Of a stretch of DNA of 64,000 nt, positions 50,768-59,240 are shown piece after piece. The notes beneath the pieces were generated by a model. It saw nothing but the letters and a program-made list of their open reading frames with translations, did no database searches and had not been told where the DNA came from. Origin of the DNA: Candidatus Neomicrothrix sp. UBA2983. Its GTDB lineage: Bacteria; Actinomycetota; Acidimicrobiia; Acidimicrobiales; MedAcidi-G1. Location of the stretch: the NCBI GenBank assembly GCA_002346745.1, contig DEAL01000033.1, forward strand, positions 22,143 through 86,142, written 5' to 3'. Made by a program: the position numbers and the translations under genes. Numbering within the stretch: the first letter of the stretch is position 1; each line of letters begins with the position of its first letter.

Positions 50768-52054
50768 TCAGGCACCCGGACCGACGACCGCCACAGTGGC
50801 GTCCGGGGCCAGCACCTCGGCGAGCACCGCGTTGACCTCGTCAAGGCGGATCGCCCGGAGGCGTTCGACGAACTCCTCCAGCGGCTCGACCCGCCCGTAC
50901 AGGCTCTGGCCGTTGCCGAGCCTCGTCATGCGGCTGCCCGAGTCCTCGAGGCCCAGCAGGCGTGCGCCCTCGAAGCCCCGGCGTGCGATCTCGAGCTCGT
51001 CGGCGGTGATGCCGTCGGCAGCCACCTCGGCCACCTCGGTCTCGACCACCCGACGCAGCTCGCCGGCCCGGTCCGGGTCGGTGGCGGCGTGGACGGTCAG
51101 GGCGCCGGCGTCGCCGTACAGGTGCGGGCCGGCGAACACGCTGTAGGCGAGTCCCCGGTCCTCGCGGACGGCCTGGAAGAGCCGGCTGGAAAGACCACCG
51201 CCCAGCACGTGGGTGCCCAGCGCCAGGGCGCGCCGGCGGGGATCGTGGCGGTCGAGCGAGCGCCACCCCCACGCCACGTGCACGGCCTCGGTCGGCCGGC
51301 GCAGCGTGCGGCCCTCCGTGGGCAGCCGGTCGGGCGGCGTGCGCACCGGTGCCTCGCCGCCACCACGGTCGGCGAATGCCGCGGCGACCCGTTCGACCAG
51401 GCGACCGTGGTCCACGGCGCCGGCCGCCGCCAGCACCAGGTTGGGCGCCCGGTACCAACGGTCGTGGAAGGCGGCGATCGACCTGCGGTCCAGCGCCTCG
51501 ACGGTCTCCCGGGTGCCGAGGACCTCCCGGCCCAGGGCGTGGCCCGGGAACAGCGCCTCCTCGAGCAGCGTGGCCGCCACGTCGCCCGGATCGTCCTCCT
51601 GGAGATTGAGCTCCTCGAGGATCACCCGGCGCTCGGTCTCGACGTCTTCGGGGCGCAACGCCGGGTCGCAGAGGACGTCGCCCAGCAGGTCGACGGCGAG
51701 ATCCTGGCCGTCTGCCGGGAGGCGGGCGTAGAAGGCCGTGAACTCCTTGCCGGTCGCCGCGTTCATCTCGCCACCGGAGGCGTCGACCAGCTCGGCGATA
51801 GCACGGGCGGACCGCCGCTCGGTCCCCTTGAAGAGCAGGTGCTCGAGGAAGTGCGACGCCCCGGACGCCCAGTCGGGCTCGTCCCGGCTGCCGACGCCGA
51901 CCCAGACGCCCACCGAGACGGAGTGCGCCCCCGCCCAGTGCTCGGAGACGACGGTCGGGCCGTCGTCGACGAAGGTCGTCTCGACCGTGGACGCGGGTTG
52001 CCCCGCGTCCACGGCCGAGACGTTCGGGCCCGTCGTCCGGGCCCCGTCGGTCAA
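50768..52054 (-). CDS. M16-family zinc peptidase (processing-peptidase-like)
   Basis: 428 residues. The inverted zinc motif HxxEH is HFLEHLLF near 68, with the downstream Glu in the ETERRVILEELN region. The R/Y pair of the inactive-like second half is recognisable around GGGLSSRLFQAVRED. It follows pnp on the same strand, the usual actinobacterial order. The longest frame starts at TTG 52054, five bases after the pnp stop; GTG 52012 is an alternative start. Probably cytoplasmic; substrate unknown. Confidence 0.88.
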   Translation of the reverse strand: MTDGARTTGPNVSAVDAGQPASTVETTFVDDGPTVVSEHWAGAHSVSVGVWVGVGSRDEPDWASGASHFLEHLLFKGTERRSARAIAELVDASGGEMNAATGKEFTAFYARLPADGQDLAVDLLGDVLCDPALRPEDVETERRVILEELNLQEDDPGDVAATLLEEALFPGHALGREVLGTRETVEALDRRSIAAFHDRWYRAPNLVLAAAGAVDHGRLVERVAAAFADRGGGEAPVRTPPDRLPTEGRTLRRPTEAVHVAWGWRSLDRHDPRRRALALGTHVLGGGLSSRLFQAVREDRGLAYSVFAGPHLYGDAGALTVHAATDPDRAGELRRVVETEVAEVAADGITADELEIARRGFEGARLLGLEDSGSRMTRLGNGQSLYGRVEPLEEFVERLRAIRLDEVNAVLAEVLAPDATVAVVGPGA

Positions 52055-52059
52055 GGCGC

Positions 52060-54501
52060 TCAGCGTCCCCGGCGGCGGCCGCCGCCACCGCCACCGCGGT
52101 TGGGGGCGGGTTTGCCGAGGTCGCCGTGCACGTTCTCGAGCTCCGAGGCGAAGGCGTCCTCGAAGCTGGCCTCGACGACGACCACGTCGTCGTCGGCGTT
52201 GCCGTTCGCCTCGGCGACCGGGGCCGCCTCGGCGATCGGGGCCTCCTCGGCGGCGGCGTCGTCGGCCGGGGCGGCGGGCGCCTCGTCGGCGATCGGGGCC
52301 TCCTCGGCGGCGGGCTTCTCGTCGCGCTGCGGGGCGTCCCCGGCGGGCTTGAGCGAGATCTTGCCGTTCGGGTCGACGTCCTCGACCACCACGTCGATCT
52401 CCTGGCCCAACTCGAGCACGTCCTCGACCTTGTCGATGCGCTTGCCGCCACCGAGCTTCGAGATGTGCACGAGGCCGTCACGGCCCGGGAGGATGTTCAC
52501 GAACGCCCCGAACTTGGTGATGTTGACCACCTTGCCGGCGTACCGGGCACCCACCTCGGCGGTGGGCGGGTCGACGATCAGCATGATCTGGCGCTTGGCC
52601 TCCTCGACCTTGGCCCGGTCGGGCGAGGCGATCGCCACCACGCCGACCATGCCGTCGTCGTCGACGCTGATGTCGGCGCCGGTCTCGGCCTGGATCGTGT
52701 TGATCATCTTGCCCTTCGGGCCGATGACCTCGCCGATCTTCTCGACCGGGATCTCGAAGCTCTCGATCTTCGGGGCGTGCTCGCCGACGTCGGGCCGCGG
52801 CTCGGCGATGGCGCCGGCCATGACCTCGAGGATTGCCAGGCGAGCCTCCTTGGCCTGGTTCAGCGCACCGGCCAGGACGTCGGCGGGGATGCCGTCGATC
52901 TTGGTGTCGAGCTGCAGGGCGGTCACGAAGTCGGACGTGCCGGCCACCTTGAAGTCCATGTCGCCGAAGGCGTCCTCGGCACCGAGGATGTCGGTCAGCG
53001 TCACGTACTGGCCCTCGTGGAGCACGAGGCCCATGGCGATGCCGGCCACCGGCGCCTTGATCGGCACACCGGCGTCCATGAGCGACAGGGTCGACGAGCA
53101 GACCGAGCCCATCGAGGTCGAGCCGTTCGACGACAGCACCTCGGAGACGAGGCGCAGCGTGTACGGGAACTCCTCGAAGCTCGGCACCACCGGGTACACG
53201 GCCCGCTCGGCGAGGGCGCCGTGGCCGATCTCGCGGCGCTTCGGGCCACGCATGAAGCCCGTCTCGCCCGTCGAGAACGGCGGGAAGTTGTAGTGGTGCA
53301 TGTAGCGCTTGCGGTCGATCGGGTCGATGCCGTCGATCATCTGGTCCATGCGGCCGGTACCCAGGGTCGTGAAGTTGAGCACCTGGGTCTCGCCGCGCTG
53401 GAACAGGCCCGAGCCGTGGGCGGTCGGGATGACCCCGACGTCCGACGACAGCGGACGGAGATCGGCCGGCCCGCGGCCGTCGATGCGGACGCCCTCGGAC
53501 ACGATCCGCTGGCGGACCGCCGACTTGGTGACCGACCGGATGGCGGCGCCGATCTGGCGGTCGGCGTCCTCGACGTCGGCGAACTGCGACGCCAACTCCT
53601 CGAGCAGGGCGGCCTTGACGGCCGACTCGGCCTCGCCCCGCTCCGACTTGTCGGCGATGGCCTGCGTCTCGGCGATGCGCTCACGGCCGGCGGCGTCGAC
53701 GGCGGCGAGGATCTCGTCGCTGTAGTCGACCGACACCGTGTAGTCCATGGTCGCGGGAGCCCCGACGGCGGCCACCAGCTCCATCTGGATCTCGATGACC
53801 TCGCGGATGAACTGCTTGGAGAACTCCAGGCCGTCGGCCAGCACGGCCTCGTCGACCTTGGGCGCACCGGCCTCGTAGACCTCCCAGGTGGCCTCCGTGC
53901 CGCCGGCCTCGACCATCATCACGGCGACGTCGCCGTCGTCGAGCAGGCGGCCGGCCACGACCATCTCGAACGCCGAGTCGGCGCCCTCCTCGTAGGTCGG
54001 GTGGGCGACCCACTCGCCGGCAGCCGACCAGGCGATGCGCACGGCGCCGACGGGGCCGTCGAACGGGATGCCCGACAGCATCAGGGCCGCCGAGGCGCCG
54101 TTGAGGGCCAGGACGTCGTGGGGGTTCTCCATGTCGGCGCCCATGACGGTGCCGACGATGTGGACCTCGTTGCGGAACCCGTCCGGGAACATCGGCCGCA
54201 GCGGGCGGTCGATGAGGCGGCAGGTCAGGATCGCCGACTCGGGCGCACGGCCCTCACGACGGAAGAACGAGCCGGGGATCTTGCCCGCGGCGTACATGCG
54301 CTCCTCGATGTCGACCGTCAGCGGGAAGAAGTCCGCCCCCGGTCGTGGCGCCTTGGCGCCGGTGGCCGTCACGAGGACGGTCGAGTTACCGAGCTGTGCA
54401 AGCACGGCACCGCCGGCCAGGCCGGCAAGGCGACCAGTCTCGAACGAGATGGTCTTGTCGGTCCCGCTGAAAGTGTGCGAGACGCTCTGGGGATTGCTCA
54501 T
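52060..54501 (-). CDS. pnp: polyribonucleotide nucleotidyltransferase (PNPase)
   Basis: 813 residues. Two RNase PH domains (about 10-230 and 325-540; FFRREGRAPES, SSNGSTSMGSVCSSTLSLMD) flank a helical domain. A KH domain follows (EVIGPKGKMINTIQAETGA), then an S1 domain (YAGKVVNITKFGAFV). The C-terminal tail is acidic/alanine-rich and ends in a Gly-Arg stretch (NRGGGGGGRRRGR), as in actinobacterial PNPases. It degrades mRNA 3'-5'. AAGGAA seven bases before the ATG. Downstream of rpsO with a hairpin between. Confidence 0.96.
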   Translation of the reverse strand: MSNPQSVSHTFSGTDKTISFETGRLAGLAGGAVLAQLGNSTVLVTATGAKAPRPGADFFPLTVDIEERMYAAGKIPGSFFRREGRAPESAILTCRLIDRPLRPMFPDGFRNEVHIVGTVMGADMENPHDVLALNGASAALMLSGIPFDGPVGAVRIAWSAAGEWVAHPTYEEGADSAFEMVVAGRLLDDGDVAVMMVEAGGTEATWEVYEAGAPKVDEAVLADGLEFSKQFIREVIEIQMELVAAVGAPATMDYTVSVDYSDEILAAVDAAGRERIAETQAIADKSERGEAESAVKAALLEELASQFADVEDADRQIGAAIRSVTKSAVRQRIVSEGVRIDGRGPADLRPLSSDVGVIPTAHGSGLFQRGETQVLNFTTLGTGRMDQMIDGIDPIDRKRYMHHYNFPPFSTGETGFMRGPKRREIGHGALAERAVYPVVPSFEEFPYTLRLVSEVLSSNGSTSMGSVCSSTLSLMDAGVPIKAPVAGIAMGLVLHEGQYVTLTDILGAEDAFGDMDFKVAGTSDFVTALQLDTKIDGIPADVLAGALNQAKEARLAILEVMAGAIAEPRPDVGEHAPKIESFEIPVEKIGEVIGPKGKMINTIQAETGADISVDDDGMVGVVAIASPDRAKVEEAKRQIMLIVDPPTAEVGARYAGKVVNITKFGAFVNILPGRDGLVHISKLGGGKRIDKVEDVLELGQEIDVVVEDVDPNGKISLKPAGDAPQRDEKPAAEEAPIADEAPAAPADDAAAEEAPIAEAAPVAEANGNADDDVVVVEASFEDAFASELENVHGDLGKPAPNRGGGGGGRRRGR

Positions 54502-54734
54502 GAAGTTGTTTCCTTGGGTTGGTGTGGCCCCGGGGGTCCCTCCCCCGTGGCGAACCGACGATGCTGGGCGACCGCCGGCCTCCAGTTCCCAGTCGGATAC
54601 CTCCCGACCCGCGTCCACCCCGAGGGTGCGCGGCCGAGCGGCACGCAACTGGCACTGACGGCCGCCGGCAATCCGGCGTCGTCGATCAGGTTGTCGGTGA
54701 ACCCGCGATCCGCGGTCCGGCCCCGACGCGATCC

Positions 54735-54754
54735 GGACGGCCCGGAGGCCGTCC
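54735..54754 (-). promoter_or_regulatory. hairpin in the rpsO-pnp intergenic region
   Basis: Perfect 8-bp stem GGACGGCC/GGCCGTCC with a 4-base loop, 14 bases beyond the rpsO stop on the minus strand and without a U-run. It may be an attenuator or an RNA-processing site; in E. coli the pnp leader is cut by RNase III and controls PNPase synthesis. The remainder of 54502-54734 holds nothing else I can identify. Confidence 0.5.
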
Positions 54755-54768
54755 GATGCGAATGCCTG

Positions 54769-55038
54769 CTAGCGCCGCAGCCCCAGCTTGGCGATGATCC
54801 CCCGATAGCGCTCGACGTCATTGTCCATGACGTAGTCGAGCAGCCGCCGACGCTGGCCGACGAGCATCAGCAGGCCCCGCCGGCTGTGATGGTCCTTCTT
54901 GTGGACCTTCAGGTGCTCGGTGAGGTGGTTGATGCGGTCGCTGAGCAACGCGATCTGCACTTCGGGAGAACCGGTGTCGGTCTCGTGCAGACGGTGCTCA
55001 ACGATCGTGTCGGCCTTGGGCGGCAGGTTGGTCGGCAT
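54769..55038 (-). CDS. rpsO: 30S ribosomal protein S15
   Basis: 89 residues. ETDTGSPEVQIALLSDRI, LTEHLKVHKKDHHSRRGL and RRRLLDYVMDNDVERY are the S15 helices that bind 16S rRNA. ATG at 55038. It precedes pnp, a nearly universal gene pair. Confidence 0.97.
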   Translation of the reverse strand: MPTNLPPKADTIVEHRLHETDTGSPEVQIALLSDRINHLTEHLKVHKKDHHSRRGLLMLVGQRRRLLDYVMDNDVERYRGIIAKLGLRR

Positions 55039-55128
55039 GGGATTCCTCGGGTGTCGGACCCGGCCTCCTGGGGCGCTGTGCGCCACCGGAAGCCATACGG
55101 CGGGCCGGAGGGTTCCTGTCCGACCCGA

Positions 55129-55146
55129 ACGACCCGGTCGGGTCGT
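55129..55146 (-). promoter_or_regulatory. hairpin in the rpsO 5' leader
   Basis: ACGACCC-GACC-GGGTCGT hairpin within the about 120-base leader between a TAGCCT -10-like element (55159-55164, minus) and rpsO. S15 often represses its own translation through leader structures, so this is a candidate site, not proven. Confidence 0.3.
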
Positions 55147-55250
55147 CCTCGGGGAGTAAGGCTAGCGGTGGAACCCCGGACGCCCACCTGCCGGTGCCGT
55201 TGGCCACGCCCCTCTCCGGCAGCCGTCCGGATGACCCGGTCACGCCTGCG

Positions 55251-55256
55251 TACGCT
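55251..55256 (+). promoter_or_regulatory. -10 hexamer, putative leaderless promoter of the VOC protein gene
   Basis: TACGCT ends six bases before the ATG at 55263. Confidence 0.5.
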
Positions 55257-55262
55257 CTCCCC

Positions 55263-55718
55263 ATGGAGCCTGCCGTCGACCCGCCCGGCCGCCTCACCCA
55301 CCTGGCACTGCCCTGCGGGGACCTGGACGCCTCGGCGGCCTGGTACGAGGCGCACACGCCACTGCGGGTCGTGCACCGCCGAACGGACCCCGACGGGCAG
55401 GTGGCGTGGATCGCCGAGCCCGAGCGGTCCGGCACCCCGTTCGTGCTGGTGCTGCTCGGCCCCCTCGAGGTGGATGCCGGTGCGCTGCCACAGGCCACGC
55501 TGGCGCCGTTCGCCCACCTCGGAATCGAGCTCGACAGCCGGAGGGCCGTCGACGAGGTCGCTGCCCGTGGGCGGGCCGCCGGCTGCCTCGCCTGGGAGCC
55601 CCAGGACCTGCCGGCACCCGTGGGCTACATCTGCGCCCTCGCCGACCCCGACGGAAATCTGGTGGAGTTCTCGCACGGCCAGGATGTGGCGGCCGTGGTG
55701 GAGGAGGCCGCTGGCTGA
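55263..55718 (+). CDS. VOC-superfamily (glyoxalase/dioxygenase-like) protein
   Basis: 151 residues with paired beta-alpha-beta-beta-beta modules. The metal-ligand positions are His in LTHLALPCGDLDAS, His in FAHLGIELD and Glu in DPDGNLVEFSHG, so a metal centre is likely. It could be a small dioxygenase, a glyoxalase-like isomerase or a resistance protein; the substrate is unknown. A single gene between divergent rpsO and convergent ribH. Confidence 0.82.
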   Translation: MEPAVDPPGRLTHLALPCGDLDASAAWYEAHTPLRVVHRRTDPDGQVAWIAEPERSGTPFVLVLLGPLEVDAGALPQATLAPFAHLGIELDSRRAVDEVAARGRAAGCLAWEPQDLPAPVGYICALADPDGNLVEFSHGQDVAAVVEEAAG

Positions 55719-55760
55719 CGGGTCCCAGCCGTGCTGAAAGGCGTCGAGGGCTGACCCCGA

Positions 55761-56225
55761 TCAGACCAAGCGGCGCAGGAGCTGCACCAACTCGACGGCG
55801 GCATCGACGCAGTCGGCGCCCTTGTTGCCGCGGGCCACGTCGGCCCGCTCGACGGCCTGAGCCATGTCGTCCGTCGTGAGCACGCCGAAGATCGCCGGCA
55901 CGCCGGTGTCGAGGCCCACCCGGAGGATCCCCGAAGCGGCCTCGCCGGCGACATAGTCGAAATGCGGCGTCTCGCCGCGGACCACGCAGCCCAGGCAGAC
56001 CACGGCGTCGACATCGCCCGAGGCCGCCATCGAGCGGGCCGCCAGCGGGATCTCGAAGGCGCCGGCCACCCAGGCCAGCGAGATGTCGTCGTCGGCGACG
56101 CCCAGCTCCAGCAACCGGGCATGGGCACCGTCGAGCATCTGCCCGACGATGGCGTCGTTGAACCGTGCGGCGACGATGCCGACCCGCAGGCCCGAACCGT
56201 CCAGTTCGGCCGAAAGGTCCCTCAT
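55761..56225 (-). CDS. ribH: 6,7-dimethyl-8-ribityllumazine synthase
   Basis: 154 residues. RFNDAIVGQMLDGA, GAFEIPLAA, CLGCVVRGETPHFDYV and FGVLTTDD are the lumazine synthase motifs, with the catalytic His in TPHFD. It condenses the RibB product with the pyrimidine amine. The ATG overlaps the ribBA stop by 4 bases; last gene of the FMN-controlled operon. Confidence 0.95.
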   Translation of the reverse strand: MRDLSAELDGSGLRVGIVAARFNDAIVGQMLDGAHARLLELGVADDDISLAWVAGAFEIPLAARSMAASGDVDAVVCLGCVVRGETPHFDYVAGEAASGILRVGLDTGVPAIFGVLTTDDMAQAVERADVARGNKGADCVDAAVELVQLLRRLV

Positions 56226-57442
56226 GCGCCAACCTCCCCGCCATCGTCGAGCAGGTGTCCCAGCCGCTCCCGCTTGGTCTCGAGATACCGGAGGTTCTCC
56301 GGGTGCGGGGTGGTACGCAGCGGCTCCCGGCCCACGATCTCGAGGCCGTAGCCCTCGAGGCCCCCGTACTTGACCGGGTTGTTGGTCATGAGCCGCATCC
56401 GCGTGAGCCCCAGGTCGGAGAGGATCTGGGCTCCCACCCCGTACTCGCGCGAGTCGACCGGCAGGCCCTGGCTGAGGTTGGCATCGACCGTGTCGAGTCC
56501 CTCGTCCTGGAGCTCGTAGGCCCGCAGCTTGTGGCCGATGCCGACTCCACGGCCCTCGTGGCCCCGCAGGTACACGATGACGCCGATGCCCTCGCTGCCG
56601 ACCTTCTCGAGGGCGGCGTCCAACTGCGATCCGCAGTCGCAGCGGATCGACCCCAGCAGGTCGCCGGTCAGGCACTCGGAGTGGACCCGCACCAGCGGCG
56701 CCTCGACCGACGACAGGTCGCCGAGCACGTAGGCGACGTGCTCGTCCTCGTCGAGGGTCGACCGATAGGCGTGGGCGGTGAAGTCGCCGTACCGCGTCGG
56801 GATGCGTGCCGAGGCGAAGTGCTCCACCAGCTTCTCGTGCTTGCGCCGATAGCGGATCAGGTCGGCGATCGAAATGAGCAGCAGGCCGTGCTCCTCGGCG
56901 AACTCGATGAGTTCGGGGAGGCGGGCCATGGTGCCGTCGTCGTTGACGATCTCGCAGAGGACCCCGACCAGCTCCCGGTCGGCCAGGGCACAGAGGTCGA
57001 TACCGGCCTCGGTGTGGCCGGCCCGCTTCAGCACGCCGCCGTGGCGCCCCCGCAGTGGGAAGATGTGGCCCGGCCGGGCGAACTCGGCGCTGTGGCGCTC
57101 CGGGTCGGCGAGGGCGTTCACCGTGAGCGACCGGTCGTGGGCCGAGATGCCCGTCGAGGTGCCCTCGACGAGGTCGACCGACACCGTGAAGGCGGTACGC
57201 ATCGACTCGGTGTTGTCGACCACCATCAAGGGAAGGTCGAGGTCGTCGGCCCGGGCGTCGGACATCGGGGCGCAGATCACGCCACTGGTGTGGCGGATCA
57301 TGAACGCCATCTTCTCGGGTGTCACGGCGTCGGCGGCGATGATGAGGTCGCCCTCGTTCTCGCGGTCCTCGTCGTCGACGACTACGAGGAACTCGCCGCG
57401 GGCGAATGCCTCGACGGCGTCGTCGATGGTGGCGAACGTCAT
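56222..57442 (-). CDS. ribBA: bifunctional 3,4-dihydroxy-2-butanone-4-phosphate synthase / GTP cyclohydrolase II
   Basis: 406 residues. The N-terminal RibB domain (about 1-200) has VDDEDRENEGDL and RAGHTEAGIDL. The C-terminal RibA domain (about 205-400) has the zinc site CLTGDLLGSIRCDCG, then GHEGRGVGIGHK and MTNNPVKYGGL. Both active sites look intact. It feeds both substrates of RibH. The ATG overlaps the ribE stop (TGATG). Confidence 0.96.
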   Translation of the reverse strand: MTFATIDDAVEAFARGEFLVVVDDEDRENEGDLIIAADAVTPEKMAFMIRHTSGVICAPMSDARADDLDLPLMVVDNTESMRTAFTVSVDLVEGTSTGISAHDRSLTVNALADPERHSAEFARPGHIFPLRGRHGGVLKRAGHTEAGIDLCALADRELVGVLCEIVNDDGTMARLPELIEFAEEHGLLLISIADLIRYRRKHEKLVEHFASARIPTRYGDFTAHAYRSTLDEDEHVAYVLGDLSSVEAPLVRVHSECLTGDLLGSIRCDCGSQLDAALEKVGSEGIGVIVYLRGHEGRGVGIGHKLRAYELQDEGLDTVDANLSQGLPVDSREYGVGAQILSDLGLTRMRLMTNNPVKYGGLEGYGLEIVGREPLRTTPHPENLRYLETKRERLGHLLDDGGEVGA

Positions 57443-58113
57443 CAGTCGGTTCCTTCGTTGGGATCGGGGCCTTCGTTGGGATCGGGATAGGGGGTCCGGG
57501 GGCCGAGTCGTCCAGCGGCGACCAGGCCGGCCACGTAGCGGGCGATCACGTCGGCCTCGACGTTCACGGCGTCGCCCACGGCCAACCCTCCGAGCGTGGT
57601 GGCCGCCAGCGTGTGGGGCACCACGGCGATGTCGAAGACGCCGCAGTCGACCGAGGCAACCGTCAGGCTCACGCCGTCGAGCGTCACGGAGCCCTTCTCG
57701 ACGACCTGGCCGTCCAGCGCCGCCGGGAGCTGGAAGGTCAGGCGTCGCGAGCCGTCGTCGTAGTGCTGCGCGGCCGCCAACACGGTGACCGTGTCGACGT
57801 GGCCCTGCACGATGTGCCCACCGAAGCGGCCATCGGCGGCCATCGAGCGTTCCAGATTGACCACATCGCCCTCGTCGGCGTCCCCCAGGGTCGTGCGGTC
57901 GAGGGTCTCGGGGACGGCGTCGGCGGCGAACCAGGTGCCCTCCCCGTCGGTGCCGAAGTCGGTGACGGTGAGGCAGCAGCCGTCGACGGCGATGGAGGCA
58001 CCGAGGGCGACGTCGGAGAGCACCACATCGGCGCCCACGACGAAGCGGCGACCGCCGCCGGTGTCGCACACCGAGCGGATGTTGCCCGTCTCCTCGACGA
58101 TGCCCGTGAACAT
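57442..58113 (-). CDS. ribE: riboflavin synthase, alpha subunit
   Basis: 223-residue enzyme of two lumazine-binding repeats. MFTGIVEETG, DGCCLTVTDF and RFGGHIVQGHVD make the first; KGSVTLDGVSLTV lies in the second. It dismutates two ribityllumazines into riboflavin. The C-terminus carries a duplicated DPNEG unit (PYPDPNEGPDPNEGTD) encoded by an 18-base tandem repeat. First gene after the FMN riboswitch. Confidence 0.95.
   Translation of the reverse strand: MFTGIVEETGNIRSVCDTGGGRRFVVGADVVLSDVALGASIAVDGCCLTVTDFGTDGEGTWFAADAVPETLDRTTLGDADEGDVVNLERSMAADGRFGGHIVQGHVDTVTVLAAAQHYDDGSRRLTFQLPAALDGQVVEKGSVTLDGVSLTVASVDCGVFDIAVVPHTLAATTLGGLAVGDAVNVEADVIARYVAGLVAAGRLGPRTPYPDPNEGPDPNEGTD
57452..57486 (-). 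repeat. 18-bp tandem repeat at the ribE 3' end
   Basis: The stretch ccttcgttgggatcggg recurs with an 18-base period (57452-57468 and 57470-57486), duplicating Asp-Pro-Asn-Glu-Gly in the last residues of RibE next to the ribBA start. Confidence 0.85.
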
Positions 58114-58218
58114 CTGTGCCCTCTGTCCCTGTCGGTTTGCGCCCCGGGACGAGGGAGCGGGCGTCGCAGCCGACGGCCCAACCGGCCCCGAGGGGACCAG
58201 CCGAGTCGAGTCTGCGAT

Positions 58219-58385
58219 GTCCTCTCCCATCCGGACTGTGACCGTCGGCCCAGGAATCCCACCTGGTCGGCCCCCGGAACCGTCGCCGGCGCCGGAGGTT
58301 CGCGGGCTTGTCGCCGACCCCCGTGCCGGGCACGGGACGGTCGTCGACTCACCGCCGGTCGGGACTTTCACCCAACCCCGAGGAC
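58219..58385 (-). promoter_or_regulatory. FMN riboswitch (RFN element)
   Basis: On the minus strand P1 GTCCTC/GAGGAC encloses the conserved blocks in order: GGGTGAAAGTCCCGACCGGCGG, abridged here as GGTGAAAGTCCC then GACCGGCGG. Next come an arm with AAGCCCGCGA, GATTCCTGGGCCGAC, CAGTCCGGATGGGAGAG. These are the six-helix junction signatures of FMN aptamers. It lies about 105 bases before ribE; a GGTCCCCTCGGGGCC-type hairpin between may be the expression platform. FMN binding should lower ribE-ribBA-ribH expression. Confidence 0.96.
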
Positions 58386-58422
58386 TCTGTTGTCGGTGCC
58401 GGACGGGGGGTCCGGCCCAGGC

Positions 58423-58451
58423 AGCCTACCGGTGGGGGTGGGCGGTGTCCC
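58423..58451 (-). promoter_or_regulatory. promoter of the riboflavin operon
   Basis: On the minus strand GGGACA (-35, 4/6 match to TTGACA), a 17-base spacer, then TAGGCT (-10). Transcription would begin about 30 bases before the FMN aptamer. A CCGGAC/GTCCGG hairpin at 58399-58415 lies between and may terminate the upstream transporter transcript. Confidence 0.45.
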
Positions 58452-58472
58452 CAGTCGCCGCCGGCCCCGGGT

Positions 58473-59222
58473 TCACCAGAGGCCGAGGAGCCGACCCGTC
58501 AGGCCCAGCACGGCGACCACCAGCACCGGCCGGACCACACGCTCGCCGCTCTGCACCGTGATCCGTGCACCCAGCGCCCCACCCACGGCGAAGCCGGCTG
58601 CCAACACCAGGGCCGGTCCCCAGTCCACCCGGCCGCCGACGACGAACACGGGCAGCGCCGTCACGGTCACGGCGAGGATGACGACCACCTTGACGGTGTT
58701 GGCCACCACCAGGTCCAGGCCCGACTGCGACAGCGCCAGCACCAACAGCAGCCCGATGCCGGCCTGGAACGCGCCGCCGTAGCAACCCACCCCGAAGAAC
58801 ACCGTCGCCGCCACCGGCGCAGGCCAGGCGGCGGGATGGGCGTCCGGGCCGAAGGCGGACACCCTGGGCGGCCGCAGCGACAGCAGGAGCAGCGGCACCA
58901 TCAGGACGCCGAAGGTCCGCTCGAACGTCTCGTCGGCCAGCCGGGAGACCAGCAGCGCCCCCACCAGCGACCCGGCGACGACCGGTATCAGCACCGGCAG
59001 CATGCGCGACATCCCCGACACGCCGAGCCGTCGGAACGCCGCCGCTGCCGTGAGGTTCGAGGCCAGGATCCCCACCCTGTTCGAACCGTTGGCGATGTTC
59101 CCCGGCACGCCGGCGATGACGAGCAGGGGCACGGTCAGCAGCGACCCGCCACCGGCCATGGTGTTGACCGTGCCGGCGACCAGGCCACCGACGACCAGCA
59201 GGACGACGTCACCGAGGTCCAC
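58473..59222 (-). CDS. TSUP-family membrane transporter (TauE/SafE type)
   Basis: 249 residues, about eight membrane helices. GTVNTMAGGGSLLTVPLL near 18-35 and NGSNRVGILASN form the first TauE/SafE repeat motif; GCYGGAFQAGIGLLLVLAL the second. Members export sulfite, sulfonates or other organic anions; the substrate is not known. It sits between ribF and the FMN riboswitch. GTG start with GGGAGGGG upstream. Confidence 0.85.
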   Translation of the reverse strand: MDLGDVVLLVVGGLVAGTVNTMAGGGSLLTVPLLVIAGVPGNIANGSNRVGILASNLTAAAAFRRLGVSGMSRMLPVLIPVVAGSLVGALLVSRLADETFERTFGVLMVPLLLLSLRPPRVSAFGPDAHPAAWPAPVAATVFFGVGCYGGAFQAGIGLLLVLALSQSGLDLVVANTVKVVVILAVTVTALPVFVVGGRVDWGPALVLAAGFAVGGALGARITVQSGERVVRPVLVVAVLGLTGRLLGLW

Positions 59223-59240
59223 GATCCCCTCCCGGGCCGC

